DNA of 64,000 nucleotides from Devosia sp. LC5 (GCF_000735585.1 NZ_JNNO01000005.1:60579-124578), one strand, 5' to 3'; positions 1 to 8,466 are shown, counted from the first letter of the stretch. Program-made: numbers and translations. The notes: generated from the sequence alone by a model not told the origin.

Positions 1-18
1 CCCCTCGTTTCTCCACGG

Positions 19-99
19 TGTCATTCCCGCGAAAGCGGGAACCTCCGTTTCGGGATGCGAGAGAAGAAAACAGAGGTTCCCGCTTTCGCGGGAATGACA
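19..99. repeat. Palindromic intergenic repeat, family A (complete)
   Basis: Two 27-base arms (19-45 and 73-99) are perfect inverted complements; the right arm begins GAGGTTCCCGC and ends GGGAATGACA. Each arm contains its own small hairpin (CCCGC, GAAA, GCGGG). Related copies lie at 6277-6355 (complete) and at 40411-40437 and 55703-55729 (right arm only). It lies directly upstream of iolE. It looks like a REP/MITE-type dispersed element; no coding capacity. Confidence 0.85.
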
Positions 100-112
100 T
101 TGTGGGGCTGAG

Positions 113-1063
113 ATGCTCCAGCGACCAATGACTCGGAGCAGTAAATTGAAAGCCAAACTCGGCATGTCGCCCATCGCGTGGTGGAACGACGATCTGGTGG
201 AACTCAGCGATGATGTGTCGCTGGAAGAATGCCTGCGCCAGTCGCGCTCGGCCGGGTTTACCGGCATGGAAAAGGGCCGCCGCTTTCCCGATGACCCCGA
301 TGTGATGCTGCCCATCCTGCGGGCGGCGGACGTCACGCTGTGCGGCGGCTGGTTTTCCGGCACGCTGGTCGATGAGGAACTAGCGGCCAACAAGGCGCGT
401 ATCCAGCCGATGATCGAGCTGTTCAAGGCGGTCAACGCGCCCTGCATCGTCTATGGCGAGGTGGGCCGCTCCATTCAGGGCGACCGTTCCAAGCCGCTGG
501 CCACCAAGCCCCGGCTCACCGACGACGAGATGGTGGCCTATGCCAGGAAGGTCACCGAATTTGGCGAATGGTGCGCCGATCAGGGCATGCCGCTGAGCTA
601 TCATCACCATATGGCGGCCGTGGTCGAGACCGAGCCGGAGCTGGATGCCTTCATGAAGGCGTCGGGCGCGGGCATTCCGCTGCTGCTCGATGCGGGGCAT
701 CTGGCTTTTGCGGGCGGCGATGTATTGCGCGCTATCGACAATCACCATGCCCGCATCAACCATGTGCATGTGAAGGACATTCGCCGCTCGGTCGTCGATG
801 GGCTGGATCGTACCAGGCAGAGCTTTCTCGATGCGGTGGCGCTGGGCGCTTTCACCGTGCCGGGCGATGGATCGCTGGATTTCGGCGCCATCGTGCAGAA
901 ATTTGCCGATTATGGCTATGAGGGCTGGTTTGTCGTCGAGGCCGAGCAGGACCCCAAGGCCAATCCGCCGCTGCTTATGGCGCAGGTGGGTCACAAGGAA
1001 CTCATGCGCGTGATGAGCGCGGCCGGCTACACCGTCGAGACCGAGGGCTTTCCCAAGGGGTGA
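113..1063 (+). CDS. iolE: Myo-inosose-2 dehydratase (IolE)
   Basis: Predicted to dehydrate 2-keto-myo-inositol (scyllo-inosose) to 3D-trihydroxycyclohexane-1,2-dione, the second step of cytoplasmic inositol catabolism. The 316-residue product has the sugar phosphate isomerase/epimerase TIM-barrel form and the IolE opening MSPIAWWNDD near residue 18, then GYEGWFVVEAEQD near the C-terminus, which carries a metal-ligand glutamate typical of the family. MocC of rhizopine loci belongs to the same family. The first ATG (113) follows a family A repeat; an in-frame ATG at 128 fits known N-termini equally well and neither has a strong ribosome site. iolB and iolG in the same locus support the role. 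iolC and iolD are not in the window and may lie upstream. Confidence 0.9.
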   Translation: MLQRPMTRSSKLKAKLGMSPIAWWNDDLVELSDDVSLEECLRQSRSAGFTGMEKGRRFPDDPDVMLPILRAADVTLCGGWFSGTLVDEELAANKARIQPMIELFKAVNAPCIVYGEVGRSIQGDRSKPLATKPRLTDDEMVAYARKVTEFGEWCADQGMPLSYHHHMAAVVETEPELDAFMKASGAGIPLLLDAGHLAFAGGDVLRAIDNHHARINHVHVKDIRRSVVDGLDRTRQSFLDAVALGAFTVPGDGSLDFGAIVQKFADYGYEGWFVVEAEQDPKANPPLLMAQVGHKELMRVMSAAGYTVETEGFPKG

Positions 1064-1124
1064 GTTTTCGTCCCGCGATGTGCTACAGGCTGGTCAGATT
1101 TCTTAAAGACAAGGCGGATCGGTT

Positions 1125-1370
1125 TTGAAAGCAGACGACCTTAAATGGTTCAAACCCCTGTGGCGGCGCGTTGCCATCACCGGGTTTCTGGCAGTGTGGT
1201 GCGCCTGGGAATGGATCTTCAACCAGGAGCCATTCTGGGGCGTGCTGGTAGGCGCGGCTTTGCTCTATTCGCTGTACAATTTCTTCTACGCCTTCCCCAA
1301 GGAGGAGACACCCAATGAGCAAACCCAATCTGCGCGTCCGCCCGAAGAGCAAGACGGGCCTGGTTCATGA
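1125..1370 (+). CDS. Small inner-membrane protein between iolE and iolB
   Basis: Predicted 81-residue protein starting at TTG, preceded at good spacing by AAGGCGG (about 1111-1117). Residues about 14-26 and 34-52 are hydrophobic (ITGFLAVWCAWEW; WGVLVGAALLYSLYNFFYAF), suggesting two membrane segments. The tail is polar and rich in Glu, Gln and Pro. Its 3' end overlaps the start of iolB by 56 bases in another frame, and the strong iolB ribosome site lies inside it, which suggests translational coupling. I do not recognise the family. It could be an uncharacterised inositol-locus membrane protein or a chance reading frame; the ribosome site and membrane profile favour a real gene. Confidence 0.55.
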   Translation: MKADDLKWFKPLWRRVAITGFLAVWCAWEWIFNQEPFWGVLVGAALLYSLYNFFYAFPKEETPNEQTQSARPPEEQDGPGS

Positions 1371-2115
1371 TGTGACCCCCGCTTCGGCCGGCTGGACTTA
1401 TGTGGGCTTTGCCCTGCACAAGCTGGCCGAAGGCGAAGTAGCCGGCGGCGAGGCCGGGGATCGCGAGCTTTGCCTGGTGCTGGTCAGCGGCAAGGCGCGG
1501 ATTTCGGTTGATGGCGTGGATTTCGGCGAGATCGGCGAGCGCATGAGCCCGTTCGAGGGCGCGCCCTGGGCGGTCTATGTGCCCATGGGTAGTGAGTGGG
1601 TTGCAGATACGACCACCGCGCTGGAGCTTGCCGTATGTGCGGCCCCAGGCGGCGGGGATTACAAGGCCAAGGTGATCCCGCCGGGCACCCATCCGCGCCT
1701 CACGCGCGGCAAGGGCGCCAATATCAGGCATGTCTACAATATCATGCCCGAGGACGATAATTCGGCCCATTCCCTGCTGGTGGTGGAAGTGATCACCCCG
1801 CAGGGCAATACCTCGTCCTATCCGCCGCACAAGCACGACCAGGACAACCTGCCCCACGAGAGCCTGTTGGAGGAGACCTATTTCCACCGGCTCAACCCAC
1901 CACAGGGCTTCGCCTTCCAGCGCGTCTATACCGATGACCGTAGCCTCGACGAGGCGCTGGCGATCGAGGATGGCGACGTAACGCTGGTGCCCAAGGGCTA
2001 TCACCCGGTGGCGACCACGGCGGGGTATGACTTGTATTATCTCAATGTGATGGCGGGGCCGAAACGGGTGTGGAAGTTCCACAATGCGCCGGAACATGAG
2101 TGGCTGTTGAAGTAA
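1315..2115 (+). CDS. iolB: 5-deoxy-glucuronate isomerase (IolB)
   Basis: Converts 5-deoxy-D-glucuronate to 2-deoxy-5-keto-D-gluconate in the inositol pathway. The 266-residue product is normal length for IolB and shows the double cupin with the metal site PPHKHDQDN in the second half, followed by a conserved glutamate in LLEETYFHR and a histidine in PKGYHPV. A strong AAGGAGG ribosome site at about 1301-1307 fixes the ATG at 1315. It sits downstream of iolE as in rhizobial iolCDEB clusters and is probably co-transcribed with the preceding small membrane ORF. Confidence 0.95.
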   Translation: MSKPNLRVRPKSKTGLVHDVTPASAGWTYVGFALHKLAEGEVAGGEAGDRELCLVLVSGKARISVDGVDFGEIGERMSPFEGAPWAVYVPMGSEWVADTTTALELAVCAAPGGGDYKAKVIPPGTHPRLTRGKGANIRHVYNIMPEDDNSAHSLLVVEVITPQGNTSSYPPHKHDQDNLPHESLLEETYFHRLNPPQGFAFQRVYTDDRSLDEALAIEDGDVTLVPKGYHPVATTAGYDLYYLNVMAGPKRVWKFHNAPEHEWLLK

Positions 2116-2145
2116 TCCACCATGCCGTTTCGTCCACCGCATCTT

Positions 2146-2217
2146 CCTCGGGCTTGACCCGAGGACCTCTCCTAACTTTGCGCCGTGCTGAGAGCGGCCC
2201 TCGGGTCAAGCCCGAGG
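2146..2217. repeat. Palindromic intergenic repeat, family B copy 1
   Basis: Two palindromic units, CCTCGGGCTTGACCCGAGG (2146-2164) and CCTCGGGTCAAGCCCGAGG (2199-2217), inverted relative to each other around a 34-base middle. It lies between the convergent iolB and iolG genes. Further copies are at 3395-3465 and 6402-6474, with a related form at 4575-4648. It could work as a bidirectional terminator as well as being a mobile repeat. Confidence 0.8.
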
Positions 2218-2264
2218 GAGATCGTGGGTGGGGAGCGCGTGGTGATCCACGCGCTCCTGAGGGC

Positions 2265-3302
2265 TCACCGCCCCTGGAAGATCGACTTATCCGCCAACAC
2301 CCCAAGCACTTCGCTGACCTTCACGGCCCGGCCTTCCTTGACCGATTTCAGCGCAGCATCGGCCAGCGCCAGTGCAATCAACCCATCCAACCCGCTCGGC
2401 AATGCCGGAGATTTTGATTCAACGGCATCCACGAAGGTGCTGATTTCACGCGCATAAGCGTCGGTGTAGCGGGTCATGAAGAAGTCGTGCAGCGGCGGGC
2501 GCGTATAGCCGGCAGCATTGGCGACTTCGATGGAGACCGGACGCTGGTTTTCGGCCGAGACGGCGCCTTTGGAGCCATGCACCTCGATGCGCTGGTCATA
2601 GCCATAGGTGGCGCGGCGCGAATTGGAGATGGTGGCGTGCTTGCCGGTGGCGGTCGAGAGCATGACCGAGACGCTGTCGTAATCGCCGGCTTCGCCAATG
2701 GCCGGATCGACCAGCACGGAAGCCTGGGCGGTGACCGTGTCGATCTCTTCGCCGAGCAGCCAGCGGGCCATGTCGAAATCGTGGATGGTCATGTCGCGGA
2801 AAATGCCGCCCGAGCGCTTGATGTAATCGACCGGCGGCGCGCCAGGATCACGCGAGACGATGGTGACCATTTCGACAGCGCCGATCTCGCCCTTGGCGAT
2901 CACATCATGCACGGCCATGAAATGGGGATCGAAACGGCGGTTGAAGCCCACCATGAGCGTGGCGCCTTCGGCATCGACCACCTTGAGGCAGGCTTTGACG
3001 CGCTCGACATCGAGATCGATCGGCTTCTCGCAGAAGATGGCCTTGCCGGCGCGGGAGAACTGCTCGATCAGATCGGCATGGGTGTCGGTCGGCGTGCAGA
3101 TGACCACGGCGTCGATGTCGGTAGCCGACAGGATCTGCTCGATGCTGCGCACCTGGCAGCCATATTGGCCGGCGATGTCAGTGGCGGCCTTTTCAAAGGC
3201 GTCGGCCACGGCCACCAGCTGGGCGGTTGGATTGGACGAGATGGCCTTGGCATGCACCTTGCCGATGCGGCCAGCGCCGAGCAGGCCGAAACGAACAGTC
3301 AT
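2265..3302 (-). CDS. iolG: Inositol 2-dehydrogenase (IolG/IdhA)
   Basis: NAD-dependent oxidation of myo-inositol to scyllo-inosose, the first pathway step. The 345-residue GFO/IDH/MocA-family protein begins with the Rossmann motif GLLGAGRIGKVHAKAI and contains the family EKP motif (FCEKPIDLD), whose lysine is catalytic, then the C-terminal domain with DMTIHDFDMARWLLGEE carrying the Asp/His pair. The start at 3302 is the usual IolG N-terminus (MTVRFGLLG). It is the last gene of the minus-strand transport operon, about 200 bases after the permease gene, with a family B repeat in that gap. MocA of rhizopine loci is a relative, so inosamine or other inositol-type substrates are possible. Confidence 0.92.
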   Translation of the reverse strand: MTVRFGLLGAGRIGKVHAKAISSNPTAQLVAVADAFEKAATDIAGQYGCQVRSIEQILSATDIDAVVICTPTDTHADLIEQFSRAGKAIFCEKPIDLDVERVKACLKVVDAEGATLMVGFNRRFDPHFMAVHDVIAKGEIGAVEMVTIVSRDPGAPPVDYIKRSGGIFRDMTIHDFDMARWLLGEEIDTVTAQASVLVDPAIGEAGDYDSVSVMLSTATGKHATISNSRRATYGYDQRIEVHGSKGAVSAENQRPVSIEVANAAGYTRPPLHDFFMTRYTDAYAREISTFVDAVESKSPALPSGLDGLIALALADAALKSVKEGRAVKVSEVLGVLADKSIFQGR

Positions 3303-3357
3303 TTGATAGTCTCCGGGTAGTGGCGCCGGGAGGTGGCGCGGTTATTCTAAACTATAT

Positions 3358-3369
3358 GGGCAATTGCCC
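3358..3369. promoter_or_regulatory. Perfect 12-base palindrome upstream of iolG
   Basis: GGGCAATTGCCC, 56 bases before the iolG start, in an A/T-rich pocket. It has the size and symmetry of a LacI-type half-site pair and could bind the LacI-family regulator encoded at 8559-9590, giving iolG its own promoter. The sequence shows only the palindrome. Confidence 0.35.
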
Positions 3370-3394
3370 GAAATTGCTCACCCCACCGCGTCGT

Positions 3395-3465
3395 CCTCGG
3401 GCTTGACCCGAGGATCATTCGCCGCTTGTGCCGGGCTTAGAGTGGCCCTCGGGTCAAGCCCGAGG
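3395..3465. repeat. Palindromic intergenic repeat, family B copy 2
   Basis: The same two palindromic units as copy 1 (3395-3413 and 3447-3465), with a different middle, in the gap between the permease gene and iolG. It is inside a likely operon, so it may give partial termination or mRNA processing between the transporter genes and iolG. Confidence 0.8.
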
Positions 3466-3503
3466 GAGGCGCGGTGGTGGTTTTGACATGGGAGGACGGC
3501 AAA

Positions 3504-4520
3504 TCAAACCTTCTTCCGCTTCCTTTGCCGGTATTGGTCGGTGACCACGGCGGCGACGATGATCATGCCCTTGATGATCTCCTGATAGTAGGCGTCGACG
3601 CGCAGGAAGGTGAAGCCCGAGGTCATGGTCCCCAGAATAATGGTGCCGATGACCGTGCCGGTGATGCGCCCCTGCCCGCCTGCCAGCGAGGTGCCACCGA
3701 TAACCGCCGCGGCAATGGCGTCCAGTTCATACATTACGCCCATGCCGGCCTGCGCCGTCTGCGCGCGGGCGGCGGTGACCAGCCCTGCGAGCCCTGCCAG
3801 CATGCCGGCAATGGCATAGACCTTGATCAGGTGCTTTTCGATATTGATGCCCGAAACGCGGGCCGCCTGCGGGTTGGCGCCGATGGCATAGGTGAATTTG
3901 CCATAGCGGGTATAGCGCAGGGCGATGTGGAAGATCAGCGCCACGCCGAGGAAGATCACCACCGGCCAGATGCCCATGCCGATAAAGGTGAAATCAGGCG
4001 TCAGCCCCGAGACCGGCTGGCCCTTGGTGTACCATTTGGCCACGCCGCGCGCCGATACCATCATGCCCAGAGTGGCGATGAAGGGCGGGATTTTGGTGTA
4101 GGAAATCAGCGAGCCATTGATGATGCCGGCCAGGGTGCCGATGGCAAGGCCGATCACCAGCGGGATGACGACCGGCAGGCCGACCAGCGCCGGATAGACC
4201 GGGCGGGCCCAATCGGCCGACTGGGCGAAGCTGGCGGCGATCATGGCCGTCATGCCCACCACCGAGCCGGAGCTGAGGTCGATGCCGCCGGTGATGATCA
4301 CCTGGGTCACGCCCACTGCGATAATGCCGACCACCGATACCTGCAGGATCATGATGGTCAGCCGCTGCTGGTTCATCAGGAAGGACTGGCCAATGAAGAT
4401 CCAGCCAAGCAGCTCGAAAGTGAGCGCAATGCCGGCCAGCACGAGCAGGATGGAGAGCTCGGTCGGCAGTTTGCGCCGCCGCGCCCGTGGGGCTGCAAGG
4501 GTTTCTGATGATGTGGTCAT
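3504..4520 (-). CDS. Sugar ABC transporter permease (inositol-type, RbsC family)
   Basis: Inner-membrane permease of a carbohydrate-uptake-2 ABC importer. The 338-residue protein has a basic N-terminus (RARRRKLP) followed by about 8-10 hydrophobic segments and the family motifs GGIDLSSGSVVGM and AVIGGTSLAGGQGR, where the EAA-like loop meets the ATPase. I chose the ATG at 4520 because GGAGGA sits at correct spacing; a longer frame reaches 4601 but has no ribosome site and runs into a repeat. It lies between the ATPase and iolG genes, so inositol or an inositol derivative is the likely cargo (IatP-like). Confidence 0.9.
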   Translation of the reverse strand: MTTSSETLAAPRARRRKLPTELSILLVLAGIALTFELLGWIFIGQSFLMNQQRLTIMILQVSVVGIIAVGVTQVIITGGIDLSSGSVVGMTAMIAASFAQSADWARPVYPALVGLPVVIPLVIGLAIGTLAGIINGSLISYTKIPPFIATLGMMVSARGVAKWYTKGQPVSGLTPDFTFIGMGIWPVVIFLGVALIFHIALRYTRYGKFTYAIGANPQAARVSGINIEKHLIKVYAIAGMLAGLAGLVTAARAQTAQAGMGVMYELDAIAAAVIGGTSLAGGQGRITGTVIGTIILGTMTSGFTFLRVDAYYQEIIKGMIIVAAVVTDQYRQRKRKKV

Positions 4521-4574
4521 GGCTGGGTCCTCCCCAGGACAGCTTGGGTTGTAAAAATCCTCCAGATCTCCGTC

Positions 4575-4648
4575 ATTGCCCGGCTTGTCCGGGCAATCCA
4601 TCTGCTGGCGTTCGCGGCGGGATGGACCACCCGGACAAGCCGGGTGGT
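4575..4648. repeat. Palindromic repeat related to family B
   Basis: Two palindromes, ATTGCCCGG...CCGGGCAAT (4575-4597) and ACCACCCGG...CCGGGTGGT (4626-4648), each with a CTTG or CAAG centre as in family B. It occupies the gap between the ATPase and permease genes. Layout matches family B while the stem sequence differs, so it is probably a diverged subfamily. Confidence 0.7.
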
Positions 4649-4698
4649 GACGAAGGAACGGAATGCGTGGTGCGTTGGAGTGCGGTTGTGCGTTGTCA

Positions 4699-6237
4699 TC
4701 ATCGTGCCGCCAGATCCATGATCTTCACCTGATCTGCCTCGGCCCGGTCCAAAAAACCCGTCGCGCGGCCGTGGTGCATCACCATGATGCGGTCGCTCAT
4801 GCCCAGCACTTCGGGGAGTTCGGATGAAATCATGATCACCGCCACGCCCTGGCGCGCCAATTGGCTGACCAGCTTGTGAATCTCGGCCTTGGCGCCAACA
4901 TCGATGCCGCGCGTCGGCTCGTCCAGAATGAGGATTTTTGGATTGGTCAGCAGCCAGCGGCCGATCAGCACCTTTTGCTGATTGCCGCCCGAGAGGTTTT
5001 CCACCCGCTCATCGAGACTGGGCGTTTTGACGCGCAGCTTCTGGCTCATCTCCTCGCAGGTGCGCGACAGCTCCCCCTGCGTGACGAAGCCGAACCGCGT
5101 ATAGCCGTCCTGCAGCACGGCAAGCTGCATGTTTTCCTGAATGTCGAGCGCCAGCAGGCACCCGGTTTCCTTGCGGTCTTCGGTGATGAAGGCCATGCCA
5201 TGCTGAATGGCGACGGTGGGCGAGCCGATCGTGACCGGCTTGCCATTGATGGCGATGGTGCCGCTGGTGGCTGGACTCACCCCGAAAATCGTTTCGGCCA
5301 CATTGGAGCGGCCCGAGCCGACCAGCCCGGCAATACCCAGGATTTCCCCGGCGCGCACGTCAAAACTGATGTCGGAGAACACGCCCTTGAGCGCCAGGTC
5401 CTTGACCGAGAGCACCACATCGCCAATCGGCACCTCTTCCTTGGGGAACATCTGGGTGATTTCGCGCCCCACCATCATGCGGATGATGTCGTCGCGGGTC
5501 ACGTCGGTCGAGGCATGGGTGCCGATATAGCGGCCGTCGCGGAACACCGAAAATTCGTCGGCGATCTCGAACAGCTCGTTCATTTTATGGGTGATGTAGA
5601 TAATGCCTTTGCCCTGGCTGCGCAGATCTCGGATGATCGAAAACAGGTGTGCCACCTCGGTTTCGGTTAGCGCGGAGGTCGGCTCATCCATGATGAGCAC
5701 GTCGCTCTCATAGGACACAGCCTTGGCGATCTCGACCATCTGCCGGCTGGCGACGGAGAGCGTTGAAACCTGCACTTCGGGATCGATATCGATATTGAGC
5801 TTGGCAAACAGCGCGGCGGTGCGCCGGTTGAGTTCGCCATGGTCGACAAAGCCCAAGCGCGTCAGCGGCTCGCGCCGGATCCAGATATTTTCGGCCACGC
5901 TCATATAGGGCATCAGGTTGAGTTCCTGATGGATCATGGCAATGCCGTTTTCGAGCGCATCGAGCGGGGATTTGAGCTGGATATTGACGCCGCGCAGCTT
6001 CACCTCGCCGCTATCAGGCGTGTAAATGCCGGCGATGATCTTCATCAGCGTGGATTTGCCAGCGCCATTTTCGCCCATCAGGGCATGCACGGTGCCGCGG
6101 CGCAGTTTGAGCGACACATCGTCCAGCGCCACCACGCCCGGGAATTCCTTGCGGGCATTGGAGATTTCCAGCAGCAGCGAAGCATTGGGCACCGCCCCGC
6201 TTTCACGCACCGCACGCATTGTCTGCGGACTGACCAT
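4699..6237 (-). CDS. Sugar ABC transporter ATP-binding protein (inositol-type, RbsA family)
   Basis: Two-domain cytoplasmic ATPase that energises the importer. The first ATPase domain has Walker [10 protein letters not shown], an SVASRQ signature region and Walker [11 protein letters not shown]. The second has the degenerate P-loop GLVGSGRSN, signature LSGGNQQK and Walker [12 protein letters not shown]. This asymmetric pair is normal for RbsA/MglA-type proteins. The start at 6237 (MVSPQTM) is preceded by GGGAGG; longer reading to 6282 lacks a ribosome site. At 512 residues it is standard length. It is flanked by the binding-protein and permease genes on the same strand. Confidence 0.92.
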   Translation of the reverse strand: MVSPQTMRAVRESGAVPNASLLLEISNARKEFPGVVALDDVSLKLRRGTVHALMGENGAGKSTLMKIIAGIYTPDSGEVKLRGVNIQLKSPLDALENGIAMIHQELNLMPYMSVAENIWIRREPLTRLGFVDHGELNRRTAALFAKLNIDIDPEVQVSTLSVASRQMVEIAKAVSYESDVLIMDEPTSALTETEVAHLFSIIRDLRSQGKGIIYITHKMNELFEIADEFSVFRDGRYIGTHASTDVTRDDIIRMMVGREITQMFPKEEVPIGDVVLSVKDLALKGVFSDISFDVRAGEILGIAGLVGSGRSNVAETIFGVSPATSGTIAINGKPVTIGSPTVAIQHGMAFITEDRKETGCLLALDIQENMQLAVLQDGYTRFGFVTQGELSRTCEEMSQKLRVKTPSLDERVENLSGGNQQKVLIGRWLLTNPKILILDEPTRGIDVGAKAEIHKLVSQLARQGVAVIMISSELPEVLGMSDRIMVMHHGRATGFLDRAEADQVKIMDLAAR

Positions 6238-6276
6238 TGCTGCCTCCCTTTTGGCCGTGCCGGCCAACATCCACAG

Positions 6277-6355
6277 TGTCATTCCCGCGCAGGCGGGAGC
6301 CTCTGTTTACTTTACCGGGCATCGCCAACGGAGGTTCCCGCCCGCGCGGGAATGA
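6277..6355. repeat. Palindromic intergenic repeat, family A copy 2
   Basis: Left arm begins TGTCATTCCCGC at 6277 and the right arm ends GCGGGAATGAC at 6355, with a middle of about 25 bases. The internal hairpin loops differ from copy 1. It sits upstream of the ATPase gene, within the transport operon. Confidence 0.75.
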
Positions 6356-6401
6356 CGCCGTGGGCGAAATTGCACTCAGCACCCTCCTCCCCACCGCATC
6401 T

Positions 6402-6474
6402 CCCTCGGACTTGATCCGAGGGCCTCTCCCAACACGGCGAAAAATCCGAGCGACCCTCGGGTCAAGCCCGAGGG
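6402..6474. repeat. Palindromic intergenic repeat, family B copy 3
   Basis: Units CCCTCGGACTTGATCCGAGGG (first 20 bases quoted from 6402, ending 6422) and a matching GTCAAG-centred palindrome ending at 6474. It follows the family A copy directly, so the gap between binding-protein and ATPase genes holds two different palindromic elements in about 200 bases. This could lower expression of the downstream genes relative to the binding protein. Confidence 0.75.
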
Positions 6475-6514
6475 AGAACGATGGGTAGGAACGCATCCCC
6501 ACCCACCAAATGCC

Positions 6515-7465
6515 TTAGTTCTTGGCCTGATAATCCGCCAAATTCGCCGGGGTCACCAGTTCAAACGGCACCCAGACTTCGCGTTCCACGGTTTCGCCGC
6601 GGGCCAGAGCCAACGCGGCATCAAGCGCGCCCGAGCCCTGTGCGGCCGCGTTCTGGAACACCGTCACGTCAAGATCACCAGCCGCCATTGCGGCCAGCGC
6701 GTCCTGGGTCGCATCCACGCCGCCCACGATTACCGCGTCCATGGCGACCCCGCCGGCCTTGAGGGCCTGGATGGCGCCGATGGCCATTTCGTCATTATTG
6801 GCGACCACGGCATCGAACTGGATGCCGGCGGAAAGCCAATTGGCCACCAGATCGGCGCCCTGCTGACGCGACCAGTTTGCCGTCTGCTCTTCGGCGATCT
6901 TCATGAACGAGCATTCGGGCGTGGCGATCACGTCATGCACGTCCTGGGTGCGCTGGCGGGCGGCCTGGTTGGAGAGTTCGCCCATCATCACCACGATATT
7001 GGCTTCGGTCTTGCCCGCTTCAGTCAGCAGGCGACAGACTTCCTTGGTTTCGAGCGTTCCCGAGTCCACTTCGTTGGATGCGACGAAAGCCTGCTTTTCG
7101 GGCAGCGTATCGAGGTTGACGGGCTGGCGGTTGACATAGACCAGCGGAATGCCCGCATCGGCGGCCAGCTGGGACATGGGCGCGGTGGCGTCGGTATCCA
7201 CCGCGTTGACGATAATGGCATCGACGCCCGAGGCGATGAAATTCTGGATCTGGCTCATCTGCTTGGACACGTCATTCTGCGCGTCCTCGACCTGCAGCTC
7301 TACGCCATCGAGGGTCGTGGCATAGTCGCCCATGCCGTTGCGCAGCACGGTCAGGAAATTATCGTCAAACGCGGCCATGCTGACGCCGACGGTCTCGGCC
7401 ATGGCTGCGCCGGTAAAGCCGGTCAGCATCGTGGTCGCCAATGCGGCCATTACGATCTTCTTCAT
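6515..7465 (-). CDS. Periplasmic sugar-binding protein of inositol-type ABC transporter
   Basis: Secreted ligand receptor of the importer. The 316-residue protein has a Sec signal peptide (MKKIVMAALATT, cleavage near AMAET at about residue 24) and a peripl_BP_4 type-I fold with the family sequences QNFIASGVDAIIVNAVD and VANNDEMAIGAIQAL. Relatives include RbsB, the inositol-binding IbpA group and the rhizopine-binding MocB group. Its place beside inositol enzymes and a MocDEF-like set makes inositol, an O-methylinositol or an inosamine the likely ligand; the sequence alone does not decide which. The gap to the ATPase gene carries two palindromic repeats. Confidence 0.9.
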   Translation of the reverse strand: MKKIVMAALATTMLTGFTGAAMAETVGVSMAAFDDNFLTVLRNGMGDYATTLDGVELQVEDAQNDVSKQMSQIQNFIASGVDAIIVNAVDTDATAPMSQLAADAGIPLVYVNRQPVNLDTLPEKQAFVASNEVDSGTLETKEVCRLLTEAGKTEANIVVMMGELSNQAARQRTQDVHDVIATPECSFMKIAEEQTANWSRQQGADLVANWLSAGIQFDAVVANNDEMAIGAIQALKAGGVAMDAVIVGGVDATQDALAAMAAGDLDVTVFQNAAAQGSGALDAALALARGETVEREVWVPFELVTPANLADYQAKN

Positions 7466-7547
7466 TGCTCATTCTCCTCCAAGCGAGCCGGGCGTCCGGT
7501 TGCGCCCATTATGTCCGGATATTTCCCATTCTTCGGGAATTGCTTTA

Positions 7548-8384
7548 TCAGGCGGCCCTCTCCTTGAGCCCCGAGACGATGAAATTCATGCTTTGGCTGA
7601 TCGCCGCGGCCGGATCGGCCAGATGGCGCAGTTCTTCGGCAAAGGGTTCGAACGAGAGCGGGCCATTATAGCCCCCTGCCCGCAAGGCCTTGATCTGTTC
7701 GATATTGCCCAGGCGATCCTTGGGGCCGACCAGCAGCCGATGGCTGTCGCGCATATCGCTGATAGCGACGGCAGGGTCATCGACACCGGAGATGTGGACC
7801 AAGCCGGTCAGCTCTGGAAACAGCTCCGGCTCACCCGCCAGGTGATGGTGGAATGTATCGTGGGTCAGCCGGAAAACGTCGCGACCATTGGCGTTGTCGA
7901 TCGCTGAAACCGCTTCGCTTTTGGAGCGCAACGAGCAGGATTCAAAGCCCAGACACTCAACCAGCCCGGTCAATCCCCGGTCGCGCAGGATAGGCGCGAG
8001 AAACGTTAGCGCAGTGCTAGCATATTCAACCCGTTGGTCTGCCAGCATCGAATGTGTGTCGTTGGCCGCAACCAGCACCAGGGCCTGCGCACCGGCTGCT
8101 GCGGCGTAGTCGGCTATGGCCTCGGCCTCGCTGGCACGGTTGCCGGACCAGAGATTAAATCTTTGCAGCGCATTGATGGAAATGATGGTTATATCATTTG
8201 CCTTGGCAAGTGCCCGCACTTCGGCCGCCGTTGTGCCGTCGAGGATGGCATTGCCGGCGATGTCATTGCGGATTTCGACGCGGGGGGCGCCCAATTGGCG
8301 GGCCAGCGCGAAGAACTCGGGCAGACGCAATTGCGGCGCCGACATGTGGTTGATGGCAAAATCCATCGACTGGCTGGTGGACAC
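7548..8384 (-). CDS. IolI-like TIM-barrel isomerase/epimerase
   Basis: Probable inosose isomerase-like enzyme of the AP-endonuclease-2 TIM-barrel family. The 278-residue product shows the expected barrel metal ligands: Glu in LVECLGFES, His/Asp in RLTHDTFHHH, His in LVHISGVDD and Glu in SFEPFAEE. An early VEIRND and SINALQRFN match the IolI layout. I chose GTG at 8384 because AGGGAG lies 8 bases upstream; ATG at 8366 and ATG at 8426 are alternatives, but the latter has no ribosome site. It is the promoter-proximal gene of the transport operon, so it is probably needed to process the imported ligand. The exact substrate is unknown. Confidence 0.75.
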   Translation of the reverse strand: MSTSQSMDFAINHMSAPQLRLPEFFALARQLGAPRVEIRNDIAGNAILDGTTAAEVRALAKANDITIISINALQRFNLWSGNRASEAEAIADYAAAAGAQALVLVAANDTHSMLADQRVEYASTALTFLAPILRDRGLTGLVECLGFESCSLRSKSEAVSAIDNANGRDVFRLTHDTFHHHLAGEPELFPELTGLVHISGVDDPAVAISDMRDSHRLLVGPKDRLGNIEQIKALRAGGYNGPLSFEPFAEELRHLADPAAAISQSMNFIVSGLKERAA

Positions 8385-8434
8385 GCCCGAACTCCCTGGA
8401 TCGCCGGGGCTCACCCGATCTCTCATTGGGTCAA

Positions 8435-8463
8435 ATGAAATACTGGTTCTGTTCTGTTGTCAA
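8435..8463 (-). promoter_or_regulatory. Predicted sigma-70 promoter of the inositol transport operon
   Basis: On the minus strand a consensus -35 TTGACA (plus coordinates 8458-8463) is followed by a weak -10, either TATTTC (8437-8442, 15-base spacer) or TTTCAT (8435-8440, 17-base spacer). The putative IolR box ends three bases before the -35, where a bound repressor could block RNA polymerase. Confidence 0.5.
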
Positions 8464-8466
8464 TGC

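Noticed and set aside
1219..2142. 307-codon minus-strand ORF opposite iolB
   Set aside because: Overlaps the whole of a well-supported iolB and has no recognisable domain.
2042..2457. Short ORFs across the first family B repeat
   Set aside because: They translate palindromic repeat DNA on both strands and have no ribosome sites.
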